Shown here: positions 49,098 through 61,835 of the stretch, piece after piece
Numbering within the stretch: the first letter of the stretch is position 1
Layout: each line of letters begins with the position of its first letter
Origin: Opisthocomus hoazin
Taxonomy: Eukaryota > Chordata > Aves > Opisthocomiformes > Opisthocomidae
DNA: 64,000 nt
NCBI RefSeq assembly: GCF_030867145.1
Contig: NC_134434.1
Span: 7,812,001-7,876,000, forward strand
Reading direction: 5' to 3'
Position numbers and translations under genes: made by a program
Notes under the pieces: model-generated
What the model was told of the DNA's origin: nothing
Seen by the model: only the letters and a program-made list of their open reading frames with translations
Database searches by the model: none

Positions 49098-52000
49098 TCA
49101 ATACTCCCAGAGTGTGGCCCGCAGCACGGACTCGCCGTCGGCGCGCAGCGTGCCGGCCGGGTCCCCGCGCAGGTACCGCCCGTTCTTCCCTTTGATGGCG
49201 ACGCGGCCGCGCTCCCGGAACTCGAAGAAGAAATCCTCGGAGAGGTCCCCGTCGCTGCACACCGCCCCGCTGCTCGCCACGTACCAGAACTTGCCCCCCT
49301 GGCCTGCGGAGGGTCCCCCGGGGGGGGTCCGTCAGCGGGGTCCGGCCGGACCCCCGGCAGCCCCCCCCCGGCCCTGTCGCCCACCTTGGATCTGGTAGGC
49401 GCCGTCGCTGAAGCTGACGCGGAAAACGTCGTAGACGGAGCGGTTGGCGTCGAGCAGGTTGGAGCCGCGGTGGGAGCAGACGAAGCCGTGCTCGCCCCGC
49501 AGCACCAGCATCGGGCGGTTGATCAGCTTCAGGGTGAACTCCTCATCCTCCCCTGCGCGGCAGCGGGGCCCTCAGCACCCCGGGGTGCGGTGGGGAGGGG
49601 GCCCACGCTGGCAGCCCCCCGCCCGCCCCCGGCGCTTACCCACGGCGTCGCTGACGGCCGCCAGCTGCCCGTTCCTCTTGGTGCAGACGTAGCGGCCGTT
49701 GCTGGCGCGCAGGGCCACGCGCCGCCCGCGCCACTCGATCTCGAACAGCGTGTTGGCAGCGCTGGCGGTGGAAGGAGACCGTGAGCCAGGGCAGCCCCCC
49801 ACCCCAAATCCCCCCCAAGCCCCCCACCGCCGCGGCACGGCCCCGCTCACGCTTCGGTGGCCACGGCCTGGATGCCGCCATGGGCCACGAGGGTCCAGTA
49901 GCTGCCGGCGTCGGTGTGCAGGCTGCACTTGCCGGTGGCGCGGTCGAGCTGGAGCTGGAAGGTCTCGTGCGTCAGCTCCTCGTCCTGGTTCGCCGAGACG
50001 TTGACGCCTGTGGGCGGGAGCGGCCGTCGACGCCGCGACGCCGGCCACGTGTGCCGCCGCGCCACGCGCTCCCTCCCCCCCGGCAGCGGTAAACCCTTTT
50101 GCGAACAATCGTGCTAATTGGGTTGGTTAATCGGATCGCGGCTGCATCCATCTGGGCAGCGCCGCGGCGCACGGACCCCCTATTTATAGCCTGCCCGGCG
50201 CTAAGCTGCGTGGCACGGGGGCAAGCGCCGTCCCAGGGACACGGGGACACGGTGCAGCCACCACTGCCAGGGCCGCAGGGACCCCTCGGGGACCCCCACG
50301 CGCTCTGGGGGCCGTGGTCCCGTCCTCCGGCCCGTGCCCGGCTCCCCGCTGCCGGGTGCGGCGGTGGGCACGGCGCTGCCGGTGCGTCCCGCCTGTCCCG
50401 GGCTGCCCGGGCCAGGACACGCACACTCAGAGCTGCATGTGCAAAGGAACACGCCTACGCCACAGCTGCGCGGAGCCCCGGTGCTGGGCTCAGCCCTGCA
50501 TGTGTGTGCACGCGTGCGGAGACGTGCACACGCACAAACACGCGTGCGGGTGCTGCTGGGACGAGCCCTGCACGCACGCGTGGGCTGCGCAGGGCTGTGC
50601 ACACGCGTGTGCACACGCAGCATCGCCCCTGTACACACATGTGCACAAATGCACGGATCCGCCAGCGCTGCGTGGAGCCCTGCTCACGCGCACACGTGTC
50701 TACACGCTGGTACACGCGTGTATGCACGTGCAGCCCTACGCCTGCCCTCGGAGCCCCGGGGTGTGCAGGGGGTGGGCAGTGGGAGTCTGGGGTGGGCAGG
50801 GGGTGGGCACTGGGGGTCCAGGATGGGCAGGGGGTGGGCGGCAGGGCTCTGGGGTGGGCAGTGGGAGTCTGGGTGGGCAGAGGGAGTCTGGGGTGGGCAG
50901 CAGGTGGGCGGCGGGGGTCCAGGTCGGGCAGGGAGTGGGCAGTGGGAATCTGGAGTGAGTAGGGGGTGGGTGGTGAGGGTCCGGGGTGGGCAAGGGTGAG
51001 CAGTGGGGCTCTGGGGTGGGCAGAGGGTGGGCAGCAGGGGTCCAAGACAGGCAGGGGGTGGGTGGTGGGAGTCTGAGGTGGGCAGGGGGTGGGTGGCGGG
51101 GGTCTGGGTTGGGCAGGGGGTGGGCAGTGGGAGTCCGGGGTGGGCAAGGGGTGGGCAGTTGGCCTCGGGGGTGGGCAGGGGGTGAGCAGTGGGGGTCCGG
51201 GACGGGCAGGGGTGGTCAGTGGGAGTCCAGGGTGAGCAGGAGATGGGCAGCGGGGGTCCGGGGCAGGCAGGGGGTAGGCAGTGGGTGTCCAGGGTGGGCA
51301 GGAGGAGTCGGGGGTGGGTGGTGGGAGTCCAGGGTGTGCAGGGAGTAGGCAGTGGGTGTCTGGGGTGGGCAGGGGGTAGGTGGCGGGGCTCTGGGGTGGG
51401 CAGCGGGGGTCAGGGGTGGGTGGCGGGTCGCGGGCAGCCCTTACCCTGCCGGATGGAGACGTATCTGCCGTTGGCCGCCGTGAAGACCACCTGGGGGTGG
51501 CTCTCCTCCAGGTCAAAGAGTTCGTCTTTGCCCGGCTTGGAGCTGCGGCCGGACTTGAGGGTGCCGGTGGGCCCGGTGGGCGCCAGGTATTTTCCGTCGC
51601 AGTCCTTGAAAGCCAACTTGCCGGCCTTGAACTCGAGGGTGTAGCCGGTGCGGGCGCCGGGCTCGGGCACCAGCGTGCCGTCGCAGCGCAGGTAGCGCCC
51701 GTCGGCGGTGCGCAGGCTGTACCTCCTGTCCTGGAAGCAGAGGGTGATGAGGGCGTCCACCCCCCAGGGCAGGTTGCCGTCGGTGGCGATCTCGTCCTCG
51801 TGGGCGCTGAGGTGGGCGTAGCGGCGGCGGCTGACGCTCAGCAGGTTGACCTGGGGGTGCATGGCCAAGTGCACGGTCCACAGCTCGCCCTCCGTCACGC
51901 TGGGCGCGAAGCACGAGAGCCGGTCCTGGCAGCCGCCGAAGAAGCGCCGGTGCGGGGCCGACTGCAGCGCCCAGCGCCCGTCCGACTGCGTGATGATGCT

Positions 52001-52267
52001 GAAGCGCTCGTCGCGGCCCGGCTGCTCCGCCTCGCACCGCACCTTCCCGTCCTTGTCGGCACCCAGGTACCGGCCCAGGTGGCTCTTGAGGAAGACGACG
52101 GAGCTGTCAGCTTCATCCTGCTCCAGCGTCCAGATCTGCTTGCGCTTCAGGCTGGGCGCCGAGGCGTTCACCTTGTAGCCGAAGCTCTCCGCCGTCAGGT
52201 ACCGGCTCTCGCAGTTGATCAGCCCGAACTGGATCTTCAGGACCTGGTGGATCCCATTCGTTGGCAT
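49098..52267 (-). CDS. FSCN2: fascin-2, retinal actin-bundling protein
   Basis: Five minus-strand exons, 52267-51445, 50007-49851, 49761-49640, 49552-49385 and 49303-49098, join in frame to 491 residues (human 492). Fascins bundle actin filaments through four beta-trefoil domains; fascin-2 acts in photoreceptors and hair-cell stereocilia. Exon 1 (274 codons) carries the first two trefoils: [18 protein letters not shown] at the start, [20 protein letters not shown] with the phosphorylatable serine region, then [20 protein letters not shown]. Exons 2-5 hold [37 protein letters not shown] and the terminal LWEY. The MPTNG start and a KIQFGLIN segment favour FSCN2 over FSCN1, as does the neighbouring ACTG1. 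Intron 1 is filled with repeats. Transcription is toward FAAP100. Confidence 0.95.
50410..50740. repeat. degenerate CA/TG-rich alternating tract, FSCN2 intron 1
   Basis: Rich in CACACGCG, GTGTGCAC and GCACGC alternating purine-pyrimidine dinucleotides, with potential for left-handed DNA. It is not a clean microsatellite. Confidence 0.6.
50755..51430. repeat. minisatellite in FSCN2 intron 1, about 30-33 bp unit
   Basis: Around twenty copies of a unit combining GGGTGGGCAGGGGGTGGGC with AGTGGGAGTCTGG or GGCGGGGGTCC. It is G-rich on the plus strand and C-rich on the transcribed FSCN2 strand. It yields a spurious 353-codon proline-rich frame on the minus strand. Confidence 0.9.
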
Positions 52268-52850
52268 CTTCCGCCGGCGCGGGGCGGATGGCGGGGGGCT
52301 GGCGGGGGGTCCCCGGCCCTGCCGAGCGCAGGCGTCGCGGCTTGGGGGGGGGACGTCTGCGCTGCCGCGGCGCCGCTGCGGCACTGGCACCGCCGGACGG
52401 CTTGGCACGGCTCGGCACCGGCGGGGGGGCCGGGGACCGCGGCCCGTTAATTAGCTGCAGGTAGGATTACCAAATCCGGCCAGATTGCGGCGGGCACCAC
52501 GGTAGCTGGGAGCTACGCAGGGGGCTTTGGTGAGACCCCCGGGCAAGGGGGCACCATGGGCAGCCCCCGGCTGGCTCCTCGGCGTGGGTGCCCACGCCGC
52601 CCTCCGTCGCCGCCGCCCCGGCTCTCGCCCGTCGCGTCGCGGAGCCGTGGGTGGAAAACTTGGGTGGGAACCCGATCCGGGCACGGGCCGGCGTCTCGGT
52701 TGGCGGCGGGCTAAGGTTACCGGCCGCGCCGGCGCTGTGGCGGGTCACCTCCAGCCGCCGCGTCCCGGCCAGCCCCTAAGCGCCTTACCAATTAGCTCGG
52801 CATCTTGATTAGCTTAAACCTTTTATCCTGCTTTGGGGCCCTTGGCCTCC
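52268..52850 (-). promoter_or_regulatory. FSCN2: FSCN2 upstream region with homeodomain and CRX-like motifs
   Basis: About 200 bp before the FSCN2 ATG the plus strand has TTAATTAGC (52447-52455) and GGATTA (52464-52469, TAATCC on the gene strand). Further out, 52785-52830 has AATTAGC, GATTAGC and an AT-rich run. No TATA was located. Photoreceptor regulation by CRX/OTX2 is inferred. Confidence 0.4.
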
Positions 52851-54005
52851 ATCTGTCCCGCGGCCCCAAATCCCTCCCGCAGCGCGGATCGGGGTCACCG
52901 CCGTGTGCGTGTCCCCCCCAGCCCGGCCCACCGGGGCGATGGCTGCGACCCCCCCATCGCCTGGGGTGCGGGGTCCTCGGTTCCACGGGGCTGAGACCGC
53001 CCAAAACTCGTGACAGCAGTGTGGGGGTGCTGGGTGTGGAGAGGGGGGTGCGGGGGACGCTCCCCACTCCTGCCCCGTCCCTCAGCCCACCTGGGACCCC
53101 CCACCCGGGGCCGGCGCAGCCGCCGGGACCCCCGACCTCGGCCATGCTCCACCGCGGGGACCTGGGGATGGGCAGGGATGGGACCCCCCAAAACCGGCAC
53201 CCCGAAAAGCCTGCACACTGGTGCCAGTGCCCGCACCGGGGACTGGCCGCGTGCCGGCGACGCCGCCATGCCGCCGCGAGGCCCCGGCCGCTGCCGCCAT
53301 CCCCCCGGCCCCGCGGCTCCGGTGTCAGCGCGGTGCCCGGTTCTTGTTCCCGAAAATAGGGCCCGGGGATTGTTTGCCTCATGATTTTTTCATGGCCGCG
53401 CTCTCTCTTTACCGCGCCCCCCACCCGCTGCGTTACCGGAGCCGCGGCCGCGCTGCCCGCGCGCCGTAACTGACCCTCGCCGAAACGGAGACGGCTCGGC
53501 TTTCGGGGTGGGTGGGTGTAGGGGGGGGATATAAGTGGGTCAGGGTCCTGCAGGGGCTCCGGGGGGCTGGGGGGGGGCTGGGGGCTCCCCGGGGCTGGCA
53601 GGGCGGCGATGCCGGCTCTCGGCGGGCGCACGCTGGCACCGGCCTGGCAGAGCAGCCGGGAGCTGCTTTTATAGGTGCCGGCCCCCCCCAGGGCAGGTTC
53701 CCACTGACAGGGGGGTCCGCCTGGGCCCTGCCGTAGGACCCCCCCCCCCCCGGCCCAACTCCCAGCCCCGGTGGGGCGGCTGCTGGGCCCCGACGCGCTC
53801 GTGAGCCCCCCCCTGCCCCGGAGAGCCCCCCAGCCCCGAGCCGGTGGGGGCCTGGGGGGGGACGGGGGGGGGCTGATCCGGGGACCGGGGCGGGGGGCTG
53901 CGGGGGGGGGTTGGGGTGGGGCTGGGGTCAGGGTCGGGGTCGGGAGGGGCAGCGGTCCCCGAGCCCCCGGGGACCCCACCCCAGCGCCCATCCCCGCCCC
54001 ACCCC
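52851..54005. other. FSCN2-ACTG1 intergenic, GC-rich, no supported gene
   Basis: No exon with matching splice partners was seen. Around 53330-53545 there is a less GC-rich patch with CATGATTTTTTCATGG and GATATAAGTGG (TATA-like near 53530), plus TTTTATAGG near 53670. These could be an unannotated promoter or enhancer, or chance. Confidence 0.4.
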
Positions 54006-54009
54006 GCCC

Positions 54010-54125
54010 GTCGCCATGGCAACGGGAGGGATGATGGCCGCGGGTCACCATGGCAACGGAAGGGGATGTGGCTGCGTGTCACCATGGCAACGGGAGGGGA
54101 TGTGGCTGCGTGTCTCCATGGTAAC
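54010..54125 (+). repeat. 34-bp tandem repeat carrying four RFX X-box motifs
   Basis: Four units spaced 34 bp apart, each centred on an X-box: GTCGCCATGGCAAC (54010-54023), GTCACCATGGCAAC (54044-54057 and 54078-54091) and GTCTCCATGGTAAC (54112-54125). The first three fit the RFX consensus GTNRCC-(0-3 nt)-RGYAAC exactly and the fourth differs at one position. Between motifs lies GGAGGGGATGTGGCTGCGT or a variant. Confidence 0.85.
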
Positions 54126-54196
54126 GGAGGCTGCGCACAGGCAGCGGGACACACGCACACACCCGCGGGCAGCGGGGCGGGGCGGGGCGCGGCGCC

Positions 54197-54226
54197 TTCC
54201 TCCTCCTCCTCCTCCTCCTCCTCCTC
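54197..54226. repeat. (TCC)n microsatellite
   Basis: About ten TCC units, polypyrimidine on the plus strand, in the ACTG1 upstream intergenic region. Confidence 0.9.
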
Positions 54227-54924
54227 CCCCCCTCCCGGCCCGGCCAAAGGTCCCGGGGCGGTGCCGGGGCCGGGCGTCCCTCTGCCCCCCCCCGCCACGG
54301 CTCCTGACGCGGGGCTGAATGCGCCCGCCCCGGGAGCGCCCCCCCCCCCCCGCCCCCCGGCATCGCCCCGCCCCGCGGGACCCCCCCAGCGCAGCGTCCC
54401 GGGGGCCTGGGGGCGGGTCCTGAGCCCGGGATGGGGACCCGCGGGACGAGCAGCCCCACTGAGCCGGAGCCCCGACCCCCCCGAGCCAGACCCCCAGCCC
54501 CGGTGCCAGCCCCAGCCCCCCCAAAGCTCGACCCCCAACCACCCCCAAGCCAGACCCCTAGCCCCGGTGCCAGCCCCGGCCCCCCGGGGCTGTGAGACCC
54601 CTCGAGCTGTGCTGGGACCCTCACGGGACCCCTGTCCCTGTGCCACCCACCCGGCGATTGCACCGCGTGCCCCACGCCCCGGCACCCGCGCACCCCTCGT
54701 GCCCCTCTGCGACGCCCGGCCGGGCTCAGCCGCCGGCGGCACCGGGGCCTGCCTGGGAAGGCCGGAGCGTGCGGTGCGTCGTCCCCACACGGTGCCGGCA
54801 TCCCCGCGGCACGCGGCCGGCCCCTGCCACCGCTGCTCCCGCCACCGGCGCTGGTGATGGCAAGGCCAGCAGCCACCACCTCCGCGTGCCCGACCGGCAT
54901 GGAGGGGCTGGGGCGCCGAGCCCT
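54227..54924. other. intergenic, GC-rich, nothing recognised
   Basis: C-rich sequence with partial internal repetition (CCCCAGCCCCGGTGCCAGCCCC appears twice near 54495 and 54560). No coding or RNA feature was supported. Confidence 0.5.
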
Positions 54925-55310
54925 GGGCCGCTGGCACGGTGCGTGGCTCCTTGGCACGGCACGGGGCTCTCTGGCATGGCACAGGGCTCACTGGTATGGG
55001 GCTCCTCGGCATGGCACGGGGCTCCTTGGCACAACATGGGGCTCACGGCACAACGTGGGGCTCACCAGCATGGCATGGGCCTCACTGGCATGGCATGAGG
55101 CTCACCAGCGTGGCACAGGGCTTACCGGCACGGCACGGGGCTCCGTGGCACAACATGGGGATCACCGGCATGGCAGAGGGCTCACTGGCATGGGGCTCCT
55201 TGGCATGGCATGGGGTTCACCGGCACGGCACGAGGCTCACCAGCATGGCACAGGGCTCCTTGGCACAACACGGGGCTCACCGGCACGGCGTGGTTCTTGC
55301 TGCCATGGTG
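54925..55310. repeat. minisatellite of GGCA(C/T)GGCAC-type units, about 20-35 bp
   Basis: Repeated blocks of GGGGCTC(A/C)(C/T)TGGCA(C/T)GGCA(C/T) and TTGGCACAACATGGGGCTC, irregular in length, over about 385 bp. Confidence 0.85.
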
Positions 55311-55479
55311 CGCCGACGTGAGCCGTGGCTGTGACGCCTGGCAGCAGCGTGGGCGCGTGGCCCTGGCACCCCGACAAGGGAGGGGACACCACGGGGGCTC
55401 CGCGCTGGCGGGGGCCTGCCAGAGCGGGGCCACAGGGGTCCCCAGGGGGAGATGCCTTGGGCAGGGCACCGGCTGTGGG

Positions 55480-56420
55480 GTGTCAGCGCCGTCCGTGGGG
55501 TGACAGCACCATCTGTGGGGTGTCAGCACAGTTTGTGGGGTGTCGTTGCTGTCTGTGGGGTGTCAGCTCCATCTTTGGGGTGCCAAAGATGTGCACACAC
55601 CATCTTTGGGGTGACAGCACTGTCTGTGGGGTGTCAGCGCTGTCTGTGGGGTGTCAGATCCATCTTTGGGGTGACAGCACTATCCATGGGGTGTCAGTGC
55701 TGTCTGTGGAGTGGCAGACCCATCTTTGGGGTGACAGCAAGGTTTGTGGGGTGTCAGTGCTGTCCGTGGGATGCCGGCACCATCTGTGGGGTGCACACAC
55801 CATCTTTGGGGTGTCATTGCTGTCTGTGGGGTGTCAGATCCAGCTTTGGGGTGTCAGAGCTGTCTGTGGGGTGTCAGCTCGATCTTTGGGGTGCCAGCAC
55901 CATCTGTGGGGTGCACACACTGTCTGTGGGGTGTCACCACCATCTTTGGGGTGTCAGCACCGTTTGTGGGGTGTCATTGCTGTCTGTTGGGTGTCAACAC
56001 CATCTTTGGGGGGTCAGCGCCATCTGTGGGGTGTCAGATCCATCTTCGGGTGCCAGCACCGTCTGTGGGGTGCACACACCATATGTGGGGGTGTCAGATC
56101 CATATTTGGGGTGCACAGCACCATCCGTGGGGTGCACACACCATCTTTGGGGGTGTCAACACTGTCTGTGGGGTGTCAGATCCATCTTTGGGGTGCCAGC
56201 ACCATCTGCGGGGTGTCAGGTCTGTCTGTGGGGTGCCAGCACTGTCCGTGGGGTGCCAGCACCATCTTTGGGGTGTCCCTGCCGCCCGTGGGGTGTCCCT
56301 GCCGTCCGTGGGGTGTCAGATCCAGCTTTGGGGTGCACACACCATCTTCGGGGTGCCAGCACCATCTCTGGGGTGTCCCCGCCGTCCGTGGGTGCCAGAC
56401 CCGCCTCCGGGGTGCCCAGG
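55480..56420. repeat. large 19-20 bp minisatellite, about 45-50 copies
   Basis: The unit is CATCTKTGGGGTGTCAGCAC-like, alternating CCATCTTTGGGGTG and TGTCTGTGGGGTG. Because few units hold a stop in any frame and the period is not a multiple of three, several plus-strand frames stay open for hundreds of codons. These are not genes. Confidence 0.92.
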
Positions 56421-56851
56421 CCACTCGCGGGTGCCCGCGCGGTCCCGGGGGCCCCAGGCCCCGTCTCCCCGGGGCGCTGCCGGCGGGGGGGGGGGGGGTG
56501 CGCGCGGGGTCACCCCGGGGGTGCGGCCGGGGGGTGCCCGGTGCCGGGGGGCCACGCGCTGCCCCGCGGCTCTGCATGCGCTGCCCGGGGGGTGCGCGGG
56601 GCCGCCCCGGCTTGGGGGGGGGGGGGGCCAGGCCCGGAGAGGCCCGCGTGGGCCCGGCGCTACCGGAGGGGAACGAGGCCGGGGGGGGGAAAGGAGGGGC
56701 GCGGCCGGGGGTGCGGGGGGGGGGGGGGGCCCCACCGGGGCCGGGGGTCACCCCTCCCCCCCCCCCCCCAGCCTCACCCCATGCAGGTTCCGGGGTGCCG
56801 CGGAGGCGGGGTCAGCCCGGCAGCCGCCCCACGTGGCCGCGTCGGCGCCAG

Positions 56852-59475
<2,624 letters not shown>

Positions 59476-60072
59476 AATGGACTGCTGGCGCGGGGGCAGG
59501 CGCGGCGCCGCGCGGCAGGGGCTTGCCTCACGCGAGCCTCGTGAAACTGGAATTAAGCCTTCTTTCAGAGAAAAAAAACCAACAAAAAAACCCCACAAAA
59601 ACAAAAAAATGATCACTTTGCCCTTGGGAAGCCTTGAGCTGGGGGGAGATGGGATGGTGGCAGCTGAGGCTCGAGTGCCCGTGCCCTCTGCGGTGTCCCC
59701 GGCCCCAGTGCCACCGGGGGGCTCGCAGCCCGCTGCGGCGGGACCCCCCAGCGCGGGGGCGTGGGAGGCAGCTGGGCTGGGGGTCCAGCCCCCCACGAAC
59801 CCCCTCCCCACGGGGAAATGCTCGCCTGCGGCCCCCCCTCTGCCTCGCTCAACCTTGCGCATTTCCACCTGTAAATTTTTTTCTGCATCGTTTTAATTTA
59901 TGTCAGAGATTTCTCTTTTTTTCTCTTTTTTTTTTTTTTGTACGTTGCCTTAATGTCCCCCCCCCTCCCCTCCGGCGGCCGCGGCCCGGGGGTGGGGGGG
60001 GGGGCTGTAACGCCCGGCGGCGCAGCACGGTGTAAGGACAATAAAAAAAAACACAAAAACCACAATAAAGAG
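59476..60072 (+). other. ACTG1: ACTG1 3'UTR
   Basis: Runs from the TAG at 59473-59475 to the second AATAAA. It contains an A-rich stretch (59565-59610) and a T-rich stretch (59915-59940) typical of cytoplasmic actin 3'UTRs. Confidence 0.8.
60040..60069 (+). terminator. ACTG1: two ACTG1 poly(A) signals
   Basis: AATAAA at 60040-60045 and again at 60064-60069, 24 bp apart. Either or both may be used. Confidence 0.85.
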
Positions 60073-60433
60073 CGATGCAGTGACCCCACCCGCGGCGGGG
60101 GGTGCGAGGGGCTCTTCCCCCCCCACCCCCGTGGGTGCCGCTCCCCCAGGGATTCGCGGGCTCCTCTGGGGCCAAAAGGAGCGGTTTAAGGGCTGGGGGG
60201 GGTGCGGGCTGTGCCCATATCCAGGGGGGGGGGGGTATTAAGCGGCTGCTGCGAGCACTCCCCCCCAGCCCCTTCCCACGCGGACGCGCCCGCTGCCCCC
60301 CCGGCCCCGTGCAGGGTGAGCCCCTCCGCGCTGTCTGTCGGTCCGTCCCCCCGCCGCACTCCCTGCCGTGCGCCCGTCTGTCCGCTCCGTTCCCCCCCCC
60401 CCGGTGTGGGATGGTCGCGCCCTGCCCCTCAGC

Positions 60434-60452
60434 GGCCGCCAGGGGGCAGCGC
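60434..60452 (+). promoter_or_regulatory. strong CTCF-like motif
   Basis: GGCCGCCAGGGGGCAGCGC matches the CTCF core CCNSYAGRGGGCRS. It lies between the convergent 3' ends of ACTG1 and BAHCC1. Occupancy and insulator function are inferred. Confidence 0.6.
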
Positions 60453-60544
60453 GGCCCCGCCGCGAGGTGGCGCCGCCTCAGCCCGGCGGGGCGGGGCCCT
60501 GCAGCGCGCTCCCCGGAAGGGCGAAGGGCGGCCGGGTAGGGGTG

Positions 60545-60715
60545 GGGGGGGAGAACAAAAGGGCTCCCCGCCAGCCAATGGGCGCCGGGCTCGGCGGACC
60601 CGGCGCTCTCTGGTTGGCTGCAGCGCGGCCAATGGGGTGCGAGAGGTGCGTGTCCGTCTGCGCCCACGTGGGGCGGGGCGCGATGGCAGCGTGACAAAGG
60701 CGGCGGCGGAGTCAC
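60545..60715. promoter_or_regulatory. promoter-like CpG-rich segment with CCAAT and E-box motifs
   Basis: GCCAAT at 60573-60578 and 60628-60633, an inverted CCAAT (TTGGC at 60614-60618), CACGTG at 60665-60670 and a GC box (GGGGCGGGGC) sit in CpG-dense DNA. No recognised gene starts here on either strand. Confidence 0.45.
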
Positions 60716-61420
60716 TGCACCCCCCCCCCGCACCCCTCCTGCGTCACCCTGCACCCCCCCTGCACCCCCCCTGCACCCCCCTGCATCACCCTGCACCCCC
60801 TCTGCACCCCCCAGCACCCCTCCTGCGTCACCCTGCACCCCCCTGCACCCCCCCTGCACCCCCCTGCACCCCCCTGCACGACCCCTGCACCCCCCTGCAT
60901 CACCCTGCACCCCCTCTGCACCCCCCAGCACCCCTCCTGCGTCACCCTGCACCCCCCTGCACCCCCCCTGCACCCCCCTGCATCACCCTGCACCCCCTCT
61001 GCACCCCCCAGCACCCCTCCTGCGTCACCCTGCACCCCCTTGCACCCCCCCTGCACCCCCCTGCACCCCCCTGCACGACCCCTGCACCCCCCTGCACCCC
61101 CCTGCATCACCCTGCACCCCCCCTGCACCCCCCTGCACCCCCCTGCATCACCCTGCACCCCCCCTACACCCCCCTGCATCACCCTGCACTCCACCTGCAC
61201 CCCCCCCTGCACCCCCCCACCCCACCTGCACCCCCCTTGCACCCCCTGCACCCCCCTGAACCCTCCCTGCACCCCCTGAGCCCTGCACCCCTCCTGCACC
61301 CCCTTGAACCCGCCCCGCACCCCCCTGCATCACCCTGCACCCCCCTGAACCCCCCCCTGCACCCCCCCTGCACCTCCTGAGCCCACCCTGCATCACCCTG
61401 CACCCCCCCCGAACCCGCCC
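60715..61420. repeat. minisatellite of CTGCACCCCCC units, 10-14 bp, about 60 copies
   Basis: Near-continuous CTGCACCCCC(C) with interspersed CTGCATCACC, and a higher-order pattern of about 110 bp seen three times (GCGTCACCCTGCACC blocks near 60741, 60826, 60937 and 61021). It opens long frames on both strands, none of which is a gene. Confidence 0.93.
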
Positions 61421-61424
61421 TTCA

Positions 61425-61770
61425 CCCCAGGGCTGTGGGGTGATGCCAGGAGTCCCCATCCCTGGGCCTGTGGGTGCAGCCAGAGGGTCCCCATCCTGGT
61501 GGTGCGGGTGCAGCCGGGGGTCCCCATCCCTGGGGATGCAGGGTGCAGCCAGAGGTCCCCATTCCTGGGGTTGCAGGGTGATGCCGGGGGGGGGGTCCCC
61601 ATCCTGGGGCTGTGGGGTGCAGTTGGGGGTCCCCATCCCTGGGCCTGGGGGGTGATGCCGGGGGTCCCCATCCCTGGGTATGCGGGGTCCAGCTGGGGGT
61701 CCCTGTCCTGGGGGTGCAGGGCGATGCCAGGGGTCCCCATCCCGGGGCTGGGGGTGCAGCCGGGGGGGCC
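61425..61770. repeat. minisatellite, about 36 bp unit, 9-10 copies
   Basis: The unit combines GGGGTCCCCATCC(C)TGGG with a G-rich linker and GGTG(C/A)(A/T)G. It lies directly after the CTGCACCCCC array and just before the BAHCC1 poly(A) site. Confidence 0.88.
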
Positions 61771-61829
61771 ACGCCGGGAGGGACCCCGAGGCAGAGCAGA
61801 GAGCAGCGCCGGCGCCAAGGGTTCATATA

Positions 61830-61835
61830 TTTATT
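61830..61835 (-). terminator. BAHCC1: BAHCC1 poly(A) signal
   Basis: The minus strand reads AATAAA in an AT-rich context, giving a 3'UTR of about 1.04 kb. A second minus-strand AATAAA lies at 62357-62362. ACTG1 and BAHCC1 are convergent, with about 1.7 kb between their poly(A) sites. Confidence 0.75.

Noticed and set aside
50455-51516. 353-codon minus-strand proline-rich frame inside FSCN2 intron 1
   Set aside because: Translation of the GGGTGGGCAG minisatellite.
60202-61380. 392-codon proline- and cysteine-rich frame, and its antisense partners
   Set aside because: Product of the CTGCACCCCC minisatellite; open on both strands only because of the repeat.
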